Assembly (NCBI GenBank): GCA_021464415.1
Contig: CM038468.1
Span: 3,782,001 to 3,846,000, forward strand
Source: Lonicera japonica
Taxonomy: Eukaryota; Streptophyta; Magnoliopsida; Dipsacales; Caprifoliaceae
DNA length: 64,000 nt
Direction: 5' to 3'
Shown in pieces: positions 13,112-23,942 of the stretch. Within the stretch, counting starts at the first letter, position 1; every line of letters begins with the position of its first letter. The position numbers and the translations under genes were made by a program. The notes under the pieces are model-generated. The model searched no databases and was not told where the DNA came from. It saw nothing but the letters and a program-made list of their open reading frames with translations.

Positions 13112-13125
13112 TCCCTCTGATACCA
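13112..13125 (-). other. copia primer-binding site
   Basis: TCCCTCTGATACCA on the plus strand reads TGGTATCAGAGGGA on the minus strand. This is the usual copia site pairing with the 3' end of initiator Met-tRNA, and it directly abuts the LTR. Confidence 0.9.
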
Positions 13126-13341
13126 TGTTACAAAATAGAACTTGAAGGAGAATTATGAATTGTATTGATATTCTTGATGATTACAATGTACAATAAAGGA
13201 GGATATATATACACTAGTGGAGCTAGACTACAATTAGGTAACATGCTACAATTAGGTAACGTACAATTAGGTAACATAATCTAGGCTATAAATTAGGTAA
13301 CGTAGTCAACGTAATTAAGGAATACATAATATATTCTAACA
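13126..13341 (-). repeat. copia 5' LTR
   Basis: 216 bp, TGTTACAAAATAG to TATTCTAACA, with intact TG/CA ends. It is the partner of 8266-8481. Confidence 0.95.
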
Positions 13342-13639
13342 AAACAAAAACATACCTAAACCTAATTTCGATAATTGTAATAATTGGGTAAACTTCCGTC
13401 TGCAAAAGCGCATCTAAAAATGTAAAAAATCATGTTTGGTAAATAATTTTCAAAAGCAATTTCAGTGCCTAAATTATAGCACTTGTGGCGTTAAAATTAT
13501 TAATTTACTACTTTGACAATGGAGAAAAAACATTAGGAAGAGAATGTGTCTGAGTACAAATTTAAACACGTGGTTGTGAAAAATTTATAAAATAAAAAAG
13601 GATAATTTTGTCCTTAAATTTTTTAATTTAAATAATCTC

Positions 13640-13928
13640 ACACTTAACAAAGGAAATGGTAATGAAATAAGTTGCATTTGATTGGCTAACATCAGAAACA
13701 ACTTAATTCCTTAGAATTGTTTTATATCAAAAAAAACTTCATGAAAACCCGAAGCTCAGGGCGAGTGGTTTATGGACTCCATGGGGTAGAAAATAATTAG
13801 GTTACAACAGCTGGGATCCAGGAAGAATGTTTCCTTTATAAATAATGCAATCAAATAGAACTAAAGATGGAAAATAAGGGATATTGGGCATTTCCCATGG
13901 AAATGAAGTACAACCAAACACACTCTTA
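13640..13928. repeat. MITE copy 1, right half
   Basis: Matches the right half of the inverted-repeat MITE at 27225-27742: GATTGGCTAACAT, then AATGCAATCAAA and AAAGATGGAAAA, ending CACACTCTTA at 13928. The left half is absent or too decayed to recognise. It lies downstream of the truncated duplicate gene. Confidence 0.65.
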
Positions 13929-14356
13929 GAGCTTTCCAAACAAGCATACAACTGCTTTGCTGGTGTTTCTAGGTGTCAAGTCAATGTGCATGTAGCAGTC
14001 TTCGGCACATAAATAACTGCCTGAAAATGTCAATGACATTTCGTGAGTTAAAGATAGAAGGTATCTACAAAGTTACTTTACGAAAACCTATAATATAACC
14101 GGAAAAGATATTTGTGCATATAATGACCAAGGCAACGACTTTTAATTCTAATTTTAGATTTATGAACCCAATGGCCCCACTTATAATTAAATACAAACAC
14201 AAGGTTAAACTAAAAACATTAAATCAACCCCAAATTCAGAATATTGTGCAATTCTATGTTGAAATGTAATACATGAAAGGAAGTCATAATATTGAAAATT
14301 GATCATCAACATTAAAAGCAAATTCCACAACAAAGATATGTGAGAAAAAAACTTGA

Positions 14357-14422
14357 AGTTCCACTAGTATCGGCTTTATTGATTTCCGATTCATCTGCTA
14401 AATTTGGTTGTTTCTCCTCCTG
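14357..14422 (-). pseudogene. Duplicate-gene exon, donor lost
   Basis: 22 codons after acceptor TTGTGACAG. It is homologous to the exon at 28308-28225. The expected donor GTAAGT is TCAAGT here. Confidence 0.6.
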
Positions 14423-14534
14423 CTGTCACAAGAACATGGAGCCAAGTGAAGAAAACTTGTTAGTGCGAGGCTTGGCATTTTTCCCTGTTAGTGTTTCGGC
14501 GCATTACAATCATTTTGTGGCAAAAGAATGCTTA

Positions 14535-14998
14535 ATAGGTGTGCTGGATTAGCGGAAAATGCCCAAGACTCCATACTGTCATGGTACAACTTTTTTGATG
14601 TTTGATTGCATATATCTCCCATGGTACAGCTGTATAGCTATTTTTAAAGCAATTATTTCTGTTTTCCAATGAATCCAGAAACCATCTTTCCCATGAGTTT
14701 TCATTTACTATGTAAAAGAATTGCATGTAATTCAATTATTCCTGGTGTAATGTAAAACAGGGCACACCTTAAGGGAACGAATTGCAAAAATGGGGTAGGG
14801 TGAATTTGACATGTTAACATCATAAAGAGTTAAATTCCCTGCATGGATTTCATCGATATGGGAAAATAAAATTTGGCTAAATGCAGCATGAAATTAAATT
14901 CTTGAAAGTTTAACGCAATCAAACACCAACAAAGATAAACCACGTTTCTCTAGGCCTTCTTCCCCAAGGAAGAGAAGTGCAATGAAAGATATTCTTGG
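14535..14998. repeat. MITE copy 2
   Basis: Left arm starts TAGGTGTGCTGGATTAG, followed by GAAAATGCCCAAGACTCCATA. The right arm contains CAATCAAACACCAACAAAGATAAACC and ends GATATTCTTGG. The arms are imperfect inverted repeats. It is the same family as the copy at 28469-28934 and at the equivalent intron position. Confidence 0.7.
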
Positions 14999-15749
14999 AG
15001 CTTTCTAGAGAAATATAGTATTCTTTGGTTACGTTTGCAGGTGTCATGTCAGCGCACATGTAACTCCCTGAAAATGACTTCAATATTTGATGAGTTCAAG
15101 ATAATTTCTACAAATATTAACTCATAAGTAACACCAAATGCGAATTACTTAAAAGGACAGCTTAAAAATATTTGTGACGAGAGAGAGAGAAATGCATTGT
15201 ATATAAATTATAAAGGACATTCGTCCTGGTTGGGAAATTTTCGTATATATAAATGACAGCTTAATTTACTTACAGATGAGGCAGAGAGAGGCTATCTTAA
15301 ATGGAATCTAAAGCTCAATAGTAGCAAATTCTCAGTCCACTAGTAAATCTAAATTAGACTATCTAAAATGATACAACAATTGCTTGTTACAAGATTAATA
15401 AAACAAAGACCAGATTGGCTGAAATCATTACTTGATATGAGATGCTTGTGACATGAGGACTTCCTCGAAGAAATAAATAAGATGAAAGGAAAAGGTGTAG
15501 ATAAAGGATTTGAAGAGACATTATAGTTTGGTGGGTAGAAAAAGAACTATGTCCGAACCAAAGACTGTAGAAAACTTATATACAACAGGAATACAAAATT
15601 GAAAGAAATATATGTAATTACTTCAGCTTTAGCAAATTCCCACGGGCAATCCAATCAGTGTTTGTCCCACAAGCAGGGATTGGTCATAGCAGGTTTCAGT
15701 TTGTGCGTGCCAAATTTCATAACAAAGATGTGAGGGAGAAAATAATTGC

Positions 15750-15809
15750 AGTTTTGCTAGGACGGGATTTATTGCTTTCTGAATCATCTACTTCGTCGAT
15801 GTCCTCCTT
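15750..15809 (-). pseudogene. Duplicate-gene exon, donor GT to GC
   Basis: 20 codons after acceptor TTGTAACAG, homologous to the exon at 29703-29647. The donor reads GCAATT; GC-AG introns exist but are rare. The distance to the next exon copy (about 1,385 bp) equals that in the other gene (about 1,395 bp). Confidence 0.6.
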
Positions 15810-15936
15810 CTGTTACAAGAATTCGGAGCCAAGTGAAACAAACTTGTTAGGGCAAATCTTATTAGTGCATTGAACCAGGCATGGTACACTTTCTTGGTTT
15901 TATACGAAAGCTCGTTATCCTTGATGCTAACAAAAT

Positions 15937-16230
15937 TATGGGTGTCCTGGATTACACCTATATGCTGCAGAAAATGACCAAGACTCCACACATTTCGCCT
16001 TTTGTGGTATTTGATTGCCTAAACTTCCCATGGTACAACTTGTTTTAGAGCAACTTCCTTCTCATTTCGATACTATGTAAAACAATCCCAAGGAACTCAA
16101 TTATTTCCAGCGTAAACCGAAACCCGGCAGGCACACCTCGTGGGAATGAAGGTGGAAAAGGGGGTAGGGTGAATTTGTTTGGTTAACATAAAGAACTGAA
16201 TGCCAGCAACAACGCCAAATCTGGTACAAC
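15937..16230. repeat. MITE copy 3, left part
   Basis: Starts GGGTGTCCTGGATTACACC and carries TGATTGCCTAAACTTCCCATGGTACAAC, the uninterrupted counterpart of the site where a hAT element inserted at 29.9 kb. The right arm is mostly missing. Confidence 0.65.
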
Positions 16231-16742
16231 ATGCATATTAGCATTTCATAATATCAAAGAAGAAGAATTAAATTCCAGAGTGAAGTGAAGCAAACCAAAA
16301 AAGGCCTAAAAACCCAAACTCTCTTGATGACAACACTCTCATCTCATTTTGTAGAAGCAATTAAGAATCCTAAATAAATAAATAAAAGAGAACAAAATAA
16401 ACTAAATTATCCACAAAATTTCCCTAAAAACACGCTAACTGTAAGTTGGCTACAAATGAAAACCAAATAATAATGCCCCTATATAATGATTCTTCAACAC
16501 CAAAATGACAACCAAGAACCCCCTACATACATAGATTGAGAAATAGTAATAATAATGGAACATTCTTTCATCAATAAACTACAAACAATAATCATTATGA
16601 AAGGGGTTAAGAATTAACAAATGAAATCAATCAGAGGATAAGAAAAAACTGATACCTAATTTTGGGAATAAATATATATATGTATATATATAAAATAAAT
16701 CCTTGGAAAATTAAATGGAAGTAGAAATAGAAGTGAACCATT

Positions 16743-16895
16743 ACTTACAGCCATTATTAATTTTCTTAAAGAATTCAAGAAGAAGAAGAAGAGGACCCTT
16801 CAATCCAATCAGTTAGCCTACCCGCGAGAGGGAGAAAAAGATTTGAATAATTTTGAGTTGAATGAAGGAATTTGACACAAAGGACTGCTTTATAA
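16743..16895 (-). promoter_or_regulatory. Promoter and first exon of the duplicate gene
   Basis: On the minus strand, TATA-like CTTATAAAGC lies about 130 bases upstream of ATGGCT. The leader resembles the leader at 33,165-33,240 (GAAGAAGAAGAAG run and GGTAGGGTA-type element). The first coding exon holds two codons, followed by donor GTAAGT. Confidence 0.5.
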
Positions 16896-16899
16896 GGGG

Positions 16900-17569
16900 T
16901 CCATTGTCTTAGATTGTGTAAATCATAGAGTAAATTATTTTGAAATTTTAAAAATGGTGATTCAACAATTATTTGATTCCAATTTGTTTACTTTGTTAAA
17001 AAAATCTGTCAGCCATTTACGAAAGTTAATCATTTGCCTCTCACATAATCAACTTCAGGGGTATTTTCGTTCAATTAAGTTATTTCTACCTATCAACGTC
17101 TTGTCTTGACCATCTTCTAACAAACTATCTTCCCTTTCTCTCTCTATTTTTCAACCCAAAAAACTTGAATATTAAAAATTATATATGTTTTAGTGGTAGT
17201 ATTTTTGTAAGATTTTGTCTCAATTTTAAAATAATTAATAAAATTTTCAAAAATGTTAAATATTAATTTAAGCAATTTTTTTGAATTTTTCTATAAATAA
17301 TCTTATAGTCACAATAAATCTTGATTTATAGATATTAATGAGTAGATTTGAAATATATAATTTTTATTAAAATTCATATTTTACATTTGAACTTATTACA
17401 TTTTAAAATTTTATTAAAAAAAAATAAAGAGAAAAAGCTAACATGTCATTGTAAAATTTTAAAAAACTGTTGGAGAAAAAAAAATTATAATTTGTGTAAA
17501 TTATACACAAAACATAGATATAGAAGATCGTTGGAGATGCTCTGAGGTCGGATTGAATTATTTAGTTTA
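16900..17569. other. AT-rich intergenic DNA
   Basis: Upstream flank of the duplicate gene. I see no gene or complete repeat. Confidence 0.5.
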
Positions 17570-17760
17570 CAGGTTTGTTTGATAACAACATGAAAAATGT
17601 TAACAAAAACTGTTGATTTTTGTGAGATGATAGAAATGACGTCTACTTATAAAAATAACCATGAAATAGAGAGTATTTCATCACATATTTCAACTTATTT
17701 CTATCATCTCACACAAATTAAGTGTTTTTATTTTCATTTTTCATGTTATCAAACGGAGTC
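17570..17760. mobile_element. Small MITE, Tourist-like
   Basis: About 190 bp with long inverted ends: the left begins CAGGTTTGTTTGATAACA, the right ends TGTTATCAAACGGAGTC. The arms continue to match over GTGAGATGATAGAAAT and ATTTCTATCATCTCAC, so nearly the whole element can fold back. Flanking TTA and TAA suggest a PIF/Harbinger (Tourist) type, but the two flanks are not identical, so the class is tentative. Confidence 0.75.
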
Positions 17761-19880
17761 TAAATAATTAAAATTGGTAATGGATTTTGGCCCTTTTTAT
17801 ATTTGGGTCATCTAACTTTTTTCTTTGTATATTGGTATAAAAATTTTAAATGTTGTCAACCATATCAAGTACATCAGTTAGAGTCCGTTAAATCCGTTAA
17901 CAAAAAAATGAAATTATTTATACAAACCATTCTCATCTTTTCAAGTACTTACACATGCGATCGATCCCTAACTATTTAATTTTACATTCAATATATTTAC
18001 AAAGGCCACCCCTTTTACTGGATGCCTTAAATTTCTTTGTATTCAATTTCCCGACTTCTTTCTGTTTGAAAATAAAAATTCCCATCTTCTTTCATTGCAT
18101 TCATTATATCTTTACTTAAACCCTCCTCTTCTTAAATCTCTTGCCACGAGCCCTCAAAACCACTCCCTCCGGCTCGGACCATTACTCAAATTCTTCCCCA
18201 ATCCACCCTTCATCCTCACCAATGGCCAATTTACATAACTAAACCATTTTTTTGTTTTGATTTTGATTCCCTCTCTCTCTCTAAATTCCCCTATCTCAAT
18301 CCCCACTTCTTTAGATCACTATTTTTTGTAAATCGTCTTTCTTTTCTTTAATTTAGAAGATTTGTTTATTTTTTAAGGTTAAATTTAAAAAGAAAAAAAA
18401 GTAATATTTTTAAATAATTTATCGAGTATGAGATAGGTGTAATTGAATTGATGTTTCATATTAGTTTCATGATGTTTGTTTTCAATATAACTCTAATTGC
18501 CTTTGAAATTTTAATTAATTTAATGGAATGATCAAGATTAGTTATGTCGTAATTGAATTAGGTTGTAATTGAAACAATGATCAAGCATTGAATTTTGGTG
18601 AGTTGGTATCAAATTCGTTATAGTTTGTGCCCCTTTACCAAGAAGGTTGGAACATATGATTATGAAGAAAGGGATAAGATATGTGCATGTTTCTAAAGGA
18701 GATAAGTGGATTGGGAATGGTTTGAGCAAATATTTGAATAAATTAAGTTGGTTTGCGTAAATAATTAGAAAATTGGGGGTGATTCATGTAAATAATTTCA
18801 GCTTTTCTTTAACTCATGGAGCTTATTGGTTTGACCTAATTAACAACATTTTAAAAGTTCATCGCCACGATTGACCCAAAAAAAAAATTCTATGACCGAA
18901 GTGCAAAAATGGCTAATGCTATTTGTTGTCATTTAGCCAATTATTTAATTTGATTGTTAGTCCTTTATAGAATAAATAATCTATTTTTGTAGAATAAATA
19001 TTTTACCCCGATATCTAGTTCTGAATAACATTGAACATGCAATATAATTTTTTATCGATAACTATAATGACATGCACATGAGATGTGGGTGTGACTTGAT
19101 CAAATATTTCTAATTGAACAAAAAAATAAAACAAAAATTTTAGTGGCCTAATGAGAACTGTAATTTTTTTTTTTTTAAGGATTAAATAAAAATATTCTTA
19201 TTAACCAAGGGCTTTTGTGATTGTTTATTATACCGTGAATTATCCAATCTATGAACTTTACCATTATTTGTGTTTGGTTGAAAAAATTCATGTAATACTC
19301 AAACTCTATATTACGAAGAAATTTTGTGGGTACACTCGACGTTGATACCTCTAAACAGAATTTTAAGCATCATAGCAAAATTTAGAATATATTTCTAAAT
19401 TAGGTCATTTCATGTTTCTATAATTATTTTTACAATCCAATTTTGCACCTTACATAAATAATTAAGTGGAGTTTAATTATAATAACAACAGTATAAGATG
19501 TTTCCCCCCTTAATTTTTGTCACTTTGATGTTTTTCTTATAATAATAAAATAAACTATAGTAAAAATCAAACAAAAGATAAAGAGTTTATTTTTTACCTT
19601 TTTTTTAGATAAAAGTAAGAAAATTTAATGCAAAACTTATCTTAATTCGATAACTATGAATTTTCCTTCTGAGAAAGATAAATATGAGATAAAGACCAAA
19701 AAAGTGGAAGATGTCAAATAGAATATGTTTAGTGAGTTTCTCATCATTTCTATTACCAATAATCTCAAGGATTGTTTGGTTTGTTTAAAAATTTTAGTAA
19801 TGAAAATAATACCAAAGTCAATTTGGTTGATTTAATTATAGCAAGTGCAAGAAATTCACTAATATTTCTATTTTTAATAA
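17761..19880. other. AT-rich intergenic DNA
   Basis: No credible gene. CT-rich stretches at 18,120-18,300 resemble leader sequence, but no start codon with a following open frame or splice pattern was found. Confidence 0.45.
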
Positions 19881-19979
19881 TAATATGTTAAATCTTGTTG
19901 GTTCTAAATAACCATAAACCTATAATAATAGTTTGTTCCCCTTAATGGTAACATTATTGAAACGATCTATATGGTGCAA

Positions 19980-20318
19980 TCTGAAAACTTTGTGGTGGGA
20001 GACCCAAAGAATATGATTTGCAAACTTAAGAAAATTCATCTATGAGCTCAAGCAAGCCTCTCGGCATTGGTATTTTAAATTTCATCAAGTGATCATCTTA
20101 TTTGGTTTTGAGATGAATTTGGTCGATGATTGCGTATACCATAAGTTCTGCGGGAGCAAGTATATTTTTCTAATTTTATATATCGATGATATTTTACTTA
20201 TTAGCAACGATGTATGCATATTGCACGAAACCAAGAGATTTCTAATTAAGAATTTTAAATGAAAGATCTTGGTGACGTCTCTTTTGTGCTAAGCATACAG
20301 ATACACCGAGATCGCTCT
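19980..20318 (+). pseudogene. copia reverse-transcriptase fragment
   Basis: Plus-strand translation shows copia motifs: KKFIYELKQASRHWYFKFH (usual form IYGLKQAS.QW), LILYIDDILLIS around the catalytic YVDD-equivalent YIDD, and MKDLGDVSFVLSIQIHRDRS. There is a stop between the last two motifs. It ends abruptly at the primer-binding site of the surrounding LTR element and is non-functional. Confidence 0.8.
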
Positions 20319-20327
20319 GATACCACT

Positions 20328-20798
20328 TGTTAAATCTTGTTGGTTCTAAATAACCATAAACTCTAGGATTACCAAGAATCAAAGATTAATATGCGGAAGC
20401 GTACCTGATCGAATTCATAGCGTGTATTTATAATTGAATGGTTGGCCTTTCAGATCAACACGTATTTCTTTAGAAAATCTTTTATACCTTCTCTATGCTC
20501 TCTGTGATGATGGGGGTTCAACAGGGACATAATAAGTACGTGTGATCTGGGGACCATAACCACAATATATATAGATAGTAAACTCTACTATCTATTTAGT
20601 ATTTCTATTTTAGCCCATCATAAAAATAAAATTACTCTTAAGTATCTACACATTAAAGGCCCACACTCTATCAGATACATTTAAGCCCAAATAACTTAAA
20701 CCTTATTTGATCACTTTTAAAGTGGGTCTAACCATTCGACAAGTTACAACACATAATTGTTTCACATATAAGCCTAATGTTGGATTAAGGATCCAACA
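20328..20798 (-). repeat. LTR of rearranged copia
   Basis: TGTTAAATC to GGATCCAACA on the plus strand, with intact TG/CA ends, 471 bp. It is followed by TAATA. Confidence 0.75.
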
Positions 20799-20888
20799 TA
20801 ATAGTTTATCAATAAAAATTTAAATATATTTTAGTTAATTACTCTTTGCTTTTATTTTATTTTTTTCCTTTAATTGTTAAAATATAAA

Positions 20889-21395
20889 GGGATTTTTTGA
20901 GCTACCTCCTATTATTAATACAAAACTCAAGATATCACTTATTTTATTAACCGTTTGAGTTACCCCAGGAGTTGATGGAATGCTAACTCCGTCTAAAAAA
21001 ATTTATGTCTGACCATTTTGCCCCTATGTAAGTATTTATCTTCTTTAAAAAAAAACCAAATCTTATTCTTTAATTTCTCTCTAAAACACCACAAAACTCC
21101 ATTGTTACACACCCATCCATTTCTTCACCACAAAACTCCATTATTAAAGATAGAGATTTGCCAACTTTATTGGAAATAGGTGGATTTCATCTCTCTCTAC
21201 GTGTTAAACCAATTCCTAATCGAAACTTCTGAAGACAAATTTCTTCACCAATTGGATGTAGTACTACTCAATCCGTAAAAAAAAAAATTGGACGGAGTTA
21301 GCATTCCGTCAAATCTTGGGAGTAACTCAAACAATTACTAAAATAGGGGGTATCTTGAGTTTCGTATTAATAATAAGGGTAATTCAAAAAATGCT
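20889..21395. mobile_element. Mutator-type MITE
   Basis: 507 bp with terminal inverted repeats of about 95 bp. Ends are GGGATTTTTTGAGCTACC and (reverse complement of the right end) AGCATTTTTTGAATTACC. The arms include GTTTGAGTTAC and GGAATGCTAACTCCGTC. A perfect 9-bp duplication AAATATAAA flanks it (20880-20888 and 21396-21404), as expected for Mutator-like elements. It has no coding capacity. The centre (21,030-21,240) is unique AT-rich DNA. Confidence 0.88.
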
Positions 21396-21984
21396 AAATA
21401 TAAATTGTTCATACTTATATTGTCAAAATTAATAATTCCTTTTTCCAAAAGAAATAGTTGGATTATATTACTTGGGAGTAATTCATTATTGTTTTATAAT
21501 TTTTAAATTTGTATCATACTATATATAAATGAAATAAAAAAATTGATGTTACAATTTTTTTTTTCTATAAATTACGTTAAAAGGACTCAATAATTTTTGT
21601 CTTGTTAAAATACTAATTTTTGGTTTCAAACAAAATTAATTAGAAAAAAATTATTGTTGTCTTAAAATTTCTTTTATTTAGGATATCATGTAAAATCAAA
21701 TAAAGTTTTAAAAAATTATTTACGAAATTATTAACGTCAAACTAATACTATAAGATACCTATTTAATGAAATAAAATATAATTTTATATTATAATAGCAT
21801 CAAATATTAAATATAAGATAATATTGGGAGATTATTTAAATCCTAAAGTTATACGAATTAAAATACCATGCAGTTGGTGGGATTGAGAGACCCATTCAAT
21901 TTCAAATTCCATCAAATTTAGAACTGAATGAATTAGATTATGAATCAAATACTCATTCCTATTCTTTAATTGCCTTATTGGACC

Positions 21985-21995
21985 TTATAAAAAGG
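21985..21995 (+). promoter_or_regulatory. TATA box of possible small gene
   Basis: TTATAAAAAGG, 53 bases before the ATG at 22048. This spacing is compatible with a short leader. Confidence 0.4.
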
Positions 21996-22047
21996 ATACT
22001 TTGTTTTCATCAAGTTCAGAGTTGGAATAATAAAAAAATACTAATTA

Positions 22048-22795
22048 ATGGCGGTAAGTTCTCATGACTTATTATTCTACTTAATTCTCTTAATTTCTAC
22101 TTGGAATTGCTTGGCTTTTCTTAAGAAAATATTGGTTCGACGTACTTATCCTTTTATTTATTTAGGCTAATTCTTGATTGACTTAACAAGATTAGTAGTG
22201 TTAAGAATGCAGGTAGTTTGCTTCAATTCAGACTACTGCAATTACATTTGGTGTTTGCGAGTTGCCAATTGAACTTTCTTGATTAGTTATAGTATAAACC
22301 CAATTGAGTTTGGTAGAAAATAATCGAAAAACAATGTAAGTTTTATGAGAAGTTGGAAAAGATAAGTGTGATTATGATATTCCTATTTTCCTCTTTTTTT
22401 TCAATGGAAACATTTTCTTATTCATCGCCTAAAGAATTGGATTCGATGAAAAAACATAAAAGTGATATAGCATCTCTTTTTCCCAACTTTTCATATAATT
22501 AGTAGTAACGTTTTTAATCATATATTTTCCAATTTTTATCATCAAACACACTATCTTATGTATGCAATTTACACTTTAGAAACAAATTTTTCTTCAAATC
22601 AACCCTAGTTGTTGCAATATTATTTACTGCGTGCCTTGCGAAGCTATGAATTTGACAACACATTTGTCTATGTATTTTTGTATCTTTTATCAACTTGGCT
22701 CTTTGTTCTTGCAGCCGTTGGAGCAACTGCCAACATTTAAGAGCGTAGGGCCCATCCTAAACTCTCAACATACTTGTGCATTGGAGAAGGCCTAA
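22048..22795 (+). CDS. Possible tiny two-exon gene, 28 codons
   Basis: ATGGCG (22048-22053) is directly followed by a strong donor GTAAGT. A pyrimidine-rich acceptor TTTGTTCTTGCAG ends at 22714. The joined frame runs to TAA at 22793-22795 and would encode 28 residues (second exon begins PLEQLPTFKSVGPILN). A TATA box lies 53 bases upstream. The two-codon first exon mirrors the first exon of the neighbouring minus-strand gene, but no homology between them is seen. I do not recognise the product. It could be a short peptide gene, a truncated gene, or a chance arrangement. Confidence 0.3.
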
Positions 22796-23288
22796 GGCAA
22801 TTCCATACTTAGAAAACACAACCACAAACTCAAACCAATAATTCGATGACCCTAAGGATTTCGTGTTTTGATATCATTTCATTCTCAAAATTGTCTCCAA
22901 ACACAAAAGGTTTGTGTTTATTGCATTATATCAAGACAAGTTTTGTAACAAATTCGAGGTTCAAGTAAATCCTTGGAGAGTTTATTACCAAAGTTCGCAA
23001 AAACAAAATGTTTCTCTTATAAACTCAGTCGGAGAAAATCATTTACTTTGCTTTTCTTTTCAATCTCAATCTCTCCTCCCAAAAGTTTCCTCTCCTCTCC
23101 AAACTTTCTAAAGAAAATGTTTAAGCTGTTCTAAGAAGCATGAGAATGCAATTTACAATAATAACAGAAGCAAAACATCATCAAAATAATCTATACACTT
23201 TCTTTCTCTTCGCATAAAAAAGTAGGCTTTTGCCATCATTGAATATGTTACTGAAAATGTTTTCCCATCAAAGAGTATGTTTTTCACA
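22796..23288. other. Interval between convergent units
   Basis: No gene is recognised. It would hold the 3' ends of the possible plus-strand small gene and the minus-strand multi-exon gene. Confidence 0.4.
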
Positions 23289-23435
23289 TCAAAACTTCAA
23301 ACTTTCTGTTAGTATGAATGAATTGAATGCATAGAAGTGTGAAAAAGAATGTGGTATTACTATAAAGTTTCTCTCTCTATATACATCATCAATCCAACTT
23401 CTAGTTTTCCGGTGCAACTTAAGCCAATGCCAAGC
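23289..23435 (-). CDS. Possible last exon of unknown gene
   Basis: Acceptor TTTTTTACAG, then AWHWLKLHRKTRSWIDD and an open frame to TGA at 23291-23289. A further donor-like GTATAT follows WIDD, so the coding part may be shorter. It is the least certain exon of the model. Confidence 0.3.
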   Translation of the reverse strand, partial: AWHWLKLHRKTRSWIDDVYRERNFIVIPHSFSHFYAFNSFILTESLKF

Positions 23436-23907
23436 CTGTAAAAAAGAACTAAGATAGGTCAAAACGTTTTCACATCTTTGGTTTAAACTCGCTCATGGTT
23501 TTCTGTTAAAATTGCAAAGTTCTAGTGCACATGCTTTGTTCATAATTTTACAAGAAGACATAAATTACCCAAGACACGTATGAGTATAACCATTCAATAA
23601 ATGCCACTCTCGTTAGTCTTGTCAAGGATAATACAACCCATATCTATTGTATTATAAATGATTACAAAACAAGTAGTAGTAGTAGTAGTTAGTACCTTCA
23701 GAATTCCTTTCCCACGCCGCTTATGAGAATCTGAAGAAGAGGGCTCGATTTCATGTACTCTTTCGAGTGTGGGAGCCGACCTTCCAGTTCCAGGTTGTTG
23801 AGAGTATCGATGTCTGAGATTGCCACCTCTCTGCTGAATCAGAACACAACATTAGAAGTACATGCAAAAACGTTTGTGAGTGTGCGTGCACACGTGCATG
23901 GAGAGGG

Positions 23908-23942
<35 letters not shown>

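Larger units (their letters stand above)
8266..13341 (-). mobile_element. Ty1/copia LTR retrotransposon, complete but dead
   Basis: The element is 5,076 bp. It has two 216-bp LTRs in direct orientation and a perfect 5-bp target duplication AAACA (8261-8265 and 13342-13346). A primer-binding site complementary to initiator Met-tRNA lies inside the right LTR and a purine tract inside the left one, so transcription ran on the minus strand. The domain order protease, integrase, reverse transcriptase, RNase H identifies copia. The LTRs differ at about 10 of 216 positions, which suggests a fairly young insertion (a few million years at usual plant rates; my count by eye). The coding region carries many stops. 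Confidence 0.95.
14357..16895 (-). pseudogene. Partial duplicate of the unknown multi-exon gene
   Basis: A broken copy of the 5' half of the gene at 33.2-23.3 kb, in the same orientation. Recognisable parts are a TATA-like CTTATAAAGC (16895-16886 on the minus strand), first exon ATGGCT followed by donor GTAAGT (16754-16743), and two small exons with intact AG acceptors (15809-15750 and 14422-14357). Their proteins, KEDIDEVDDSESNKSRPSKT and QEEKQPNLADESEINKADTS followed by GT, parallel those of the other copy. Both donor sites are damaged: GCAATT where the other copy has GTAATT, and TCAAGT where the other has GTAAGT. No later exons are found to the left, where MITE and copia sequences follow. 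It is probably not functional. Confidence 0.65.
19886..20798 (-). mobile_element. Internally deleted, rearranged copia element
   Basis: Flanked by the 5-bp target duplication TAATA (19881-19885 and 20799-20803). The right end is a 471-bp LTR (20328-20798). The left end keeps only the first ~36 bases of an LTR (TGTTAAATCTTGTTGG). A primer-binding site (TCGCTCTGATACCA, 20312-20325) next to the right LTR fixes the minus orientation. Yet the reverse-transcriptase piece inside (19,980-20,318) reads on the plus strand. The element has therefore lost most of its body and either suffered an internal inversion or captured another fragment. Confidence 0.75.

Noticed and set aside
18120..18300. CT-rich leader of a plus-strand gene
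   Set aside because: No start codon with an open or spliced frame follows.
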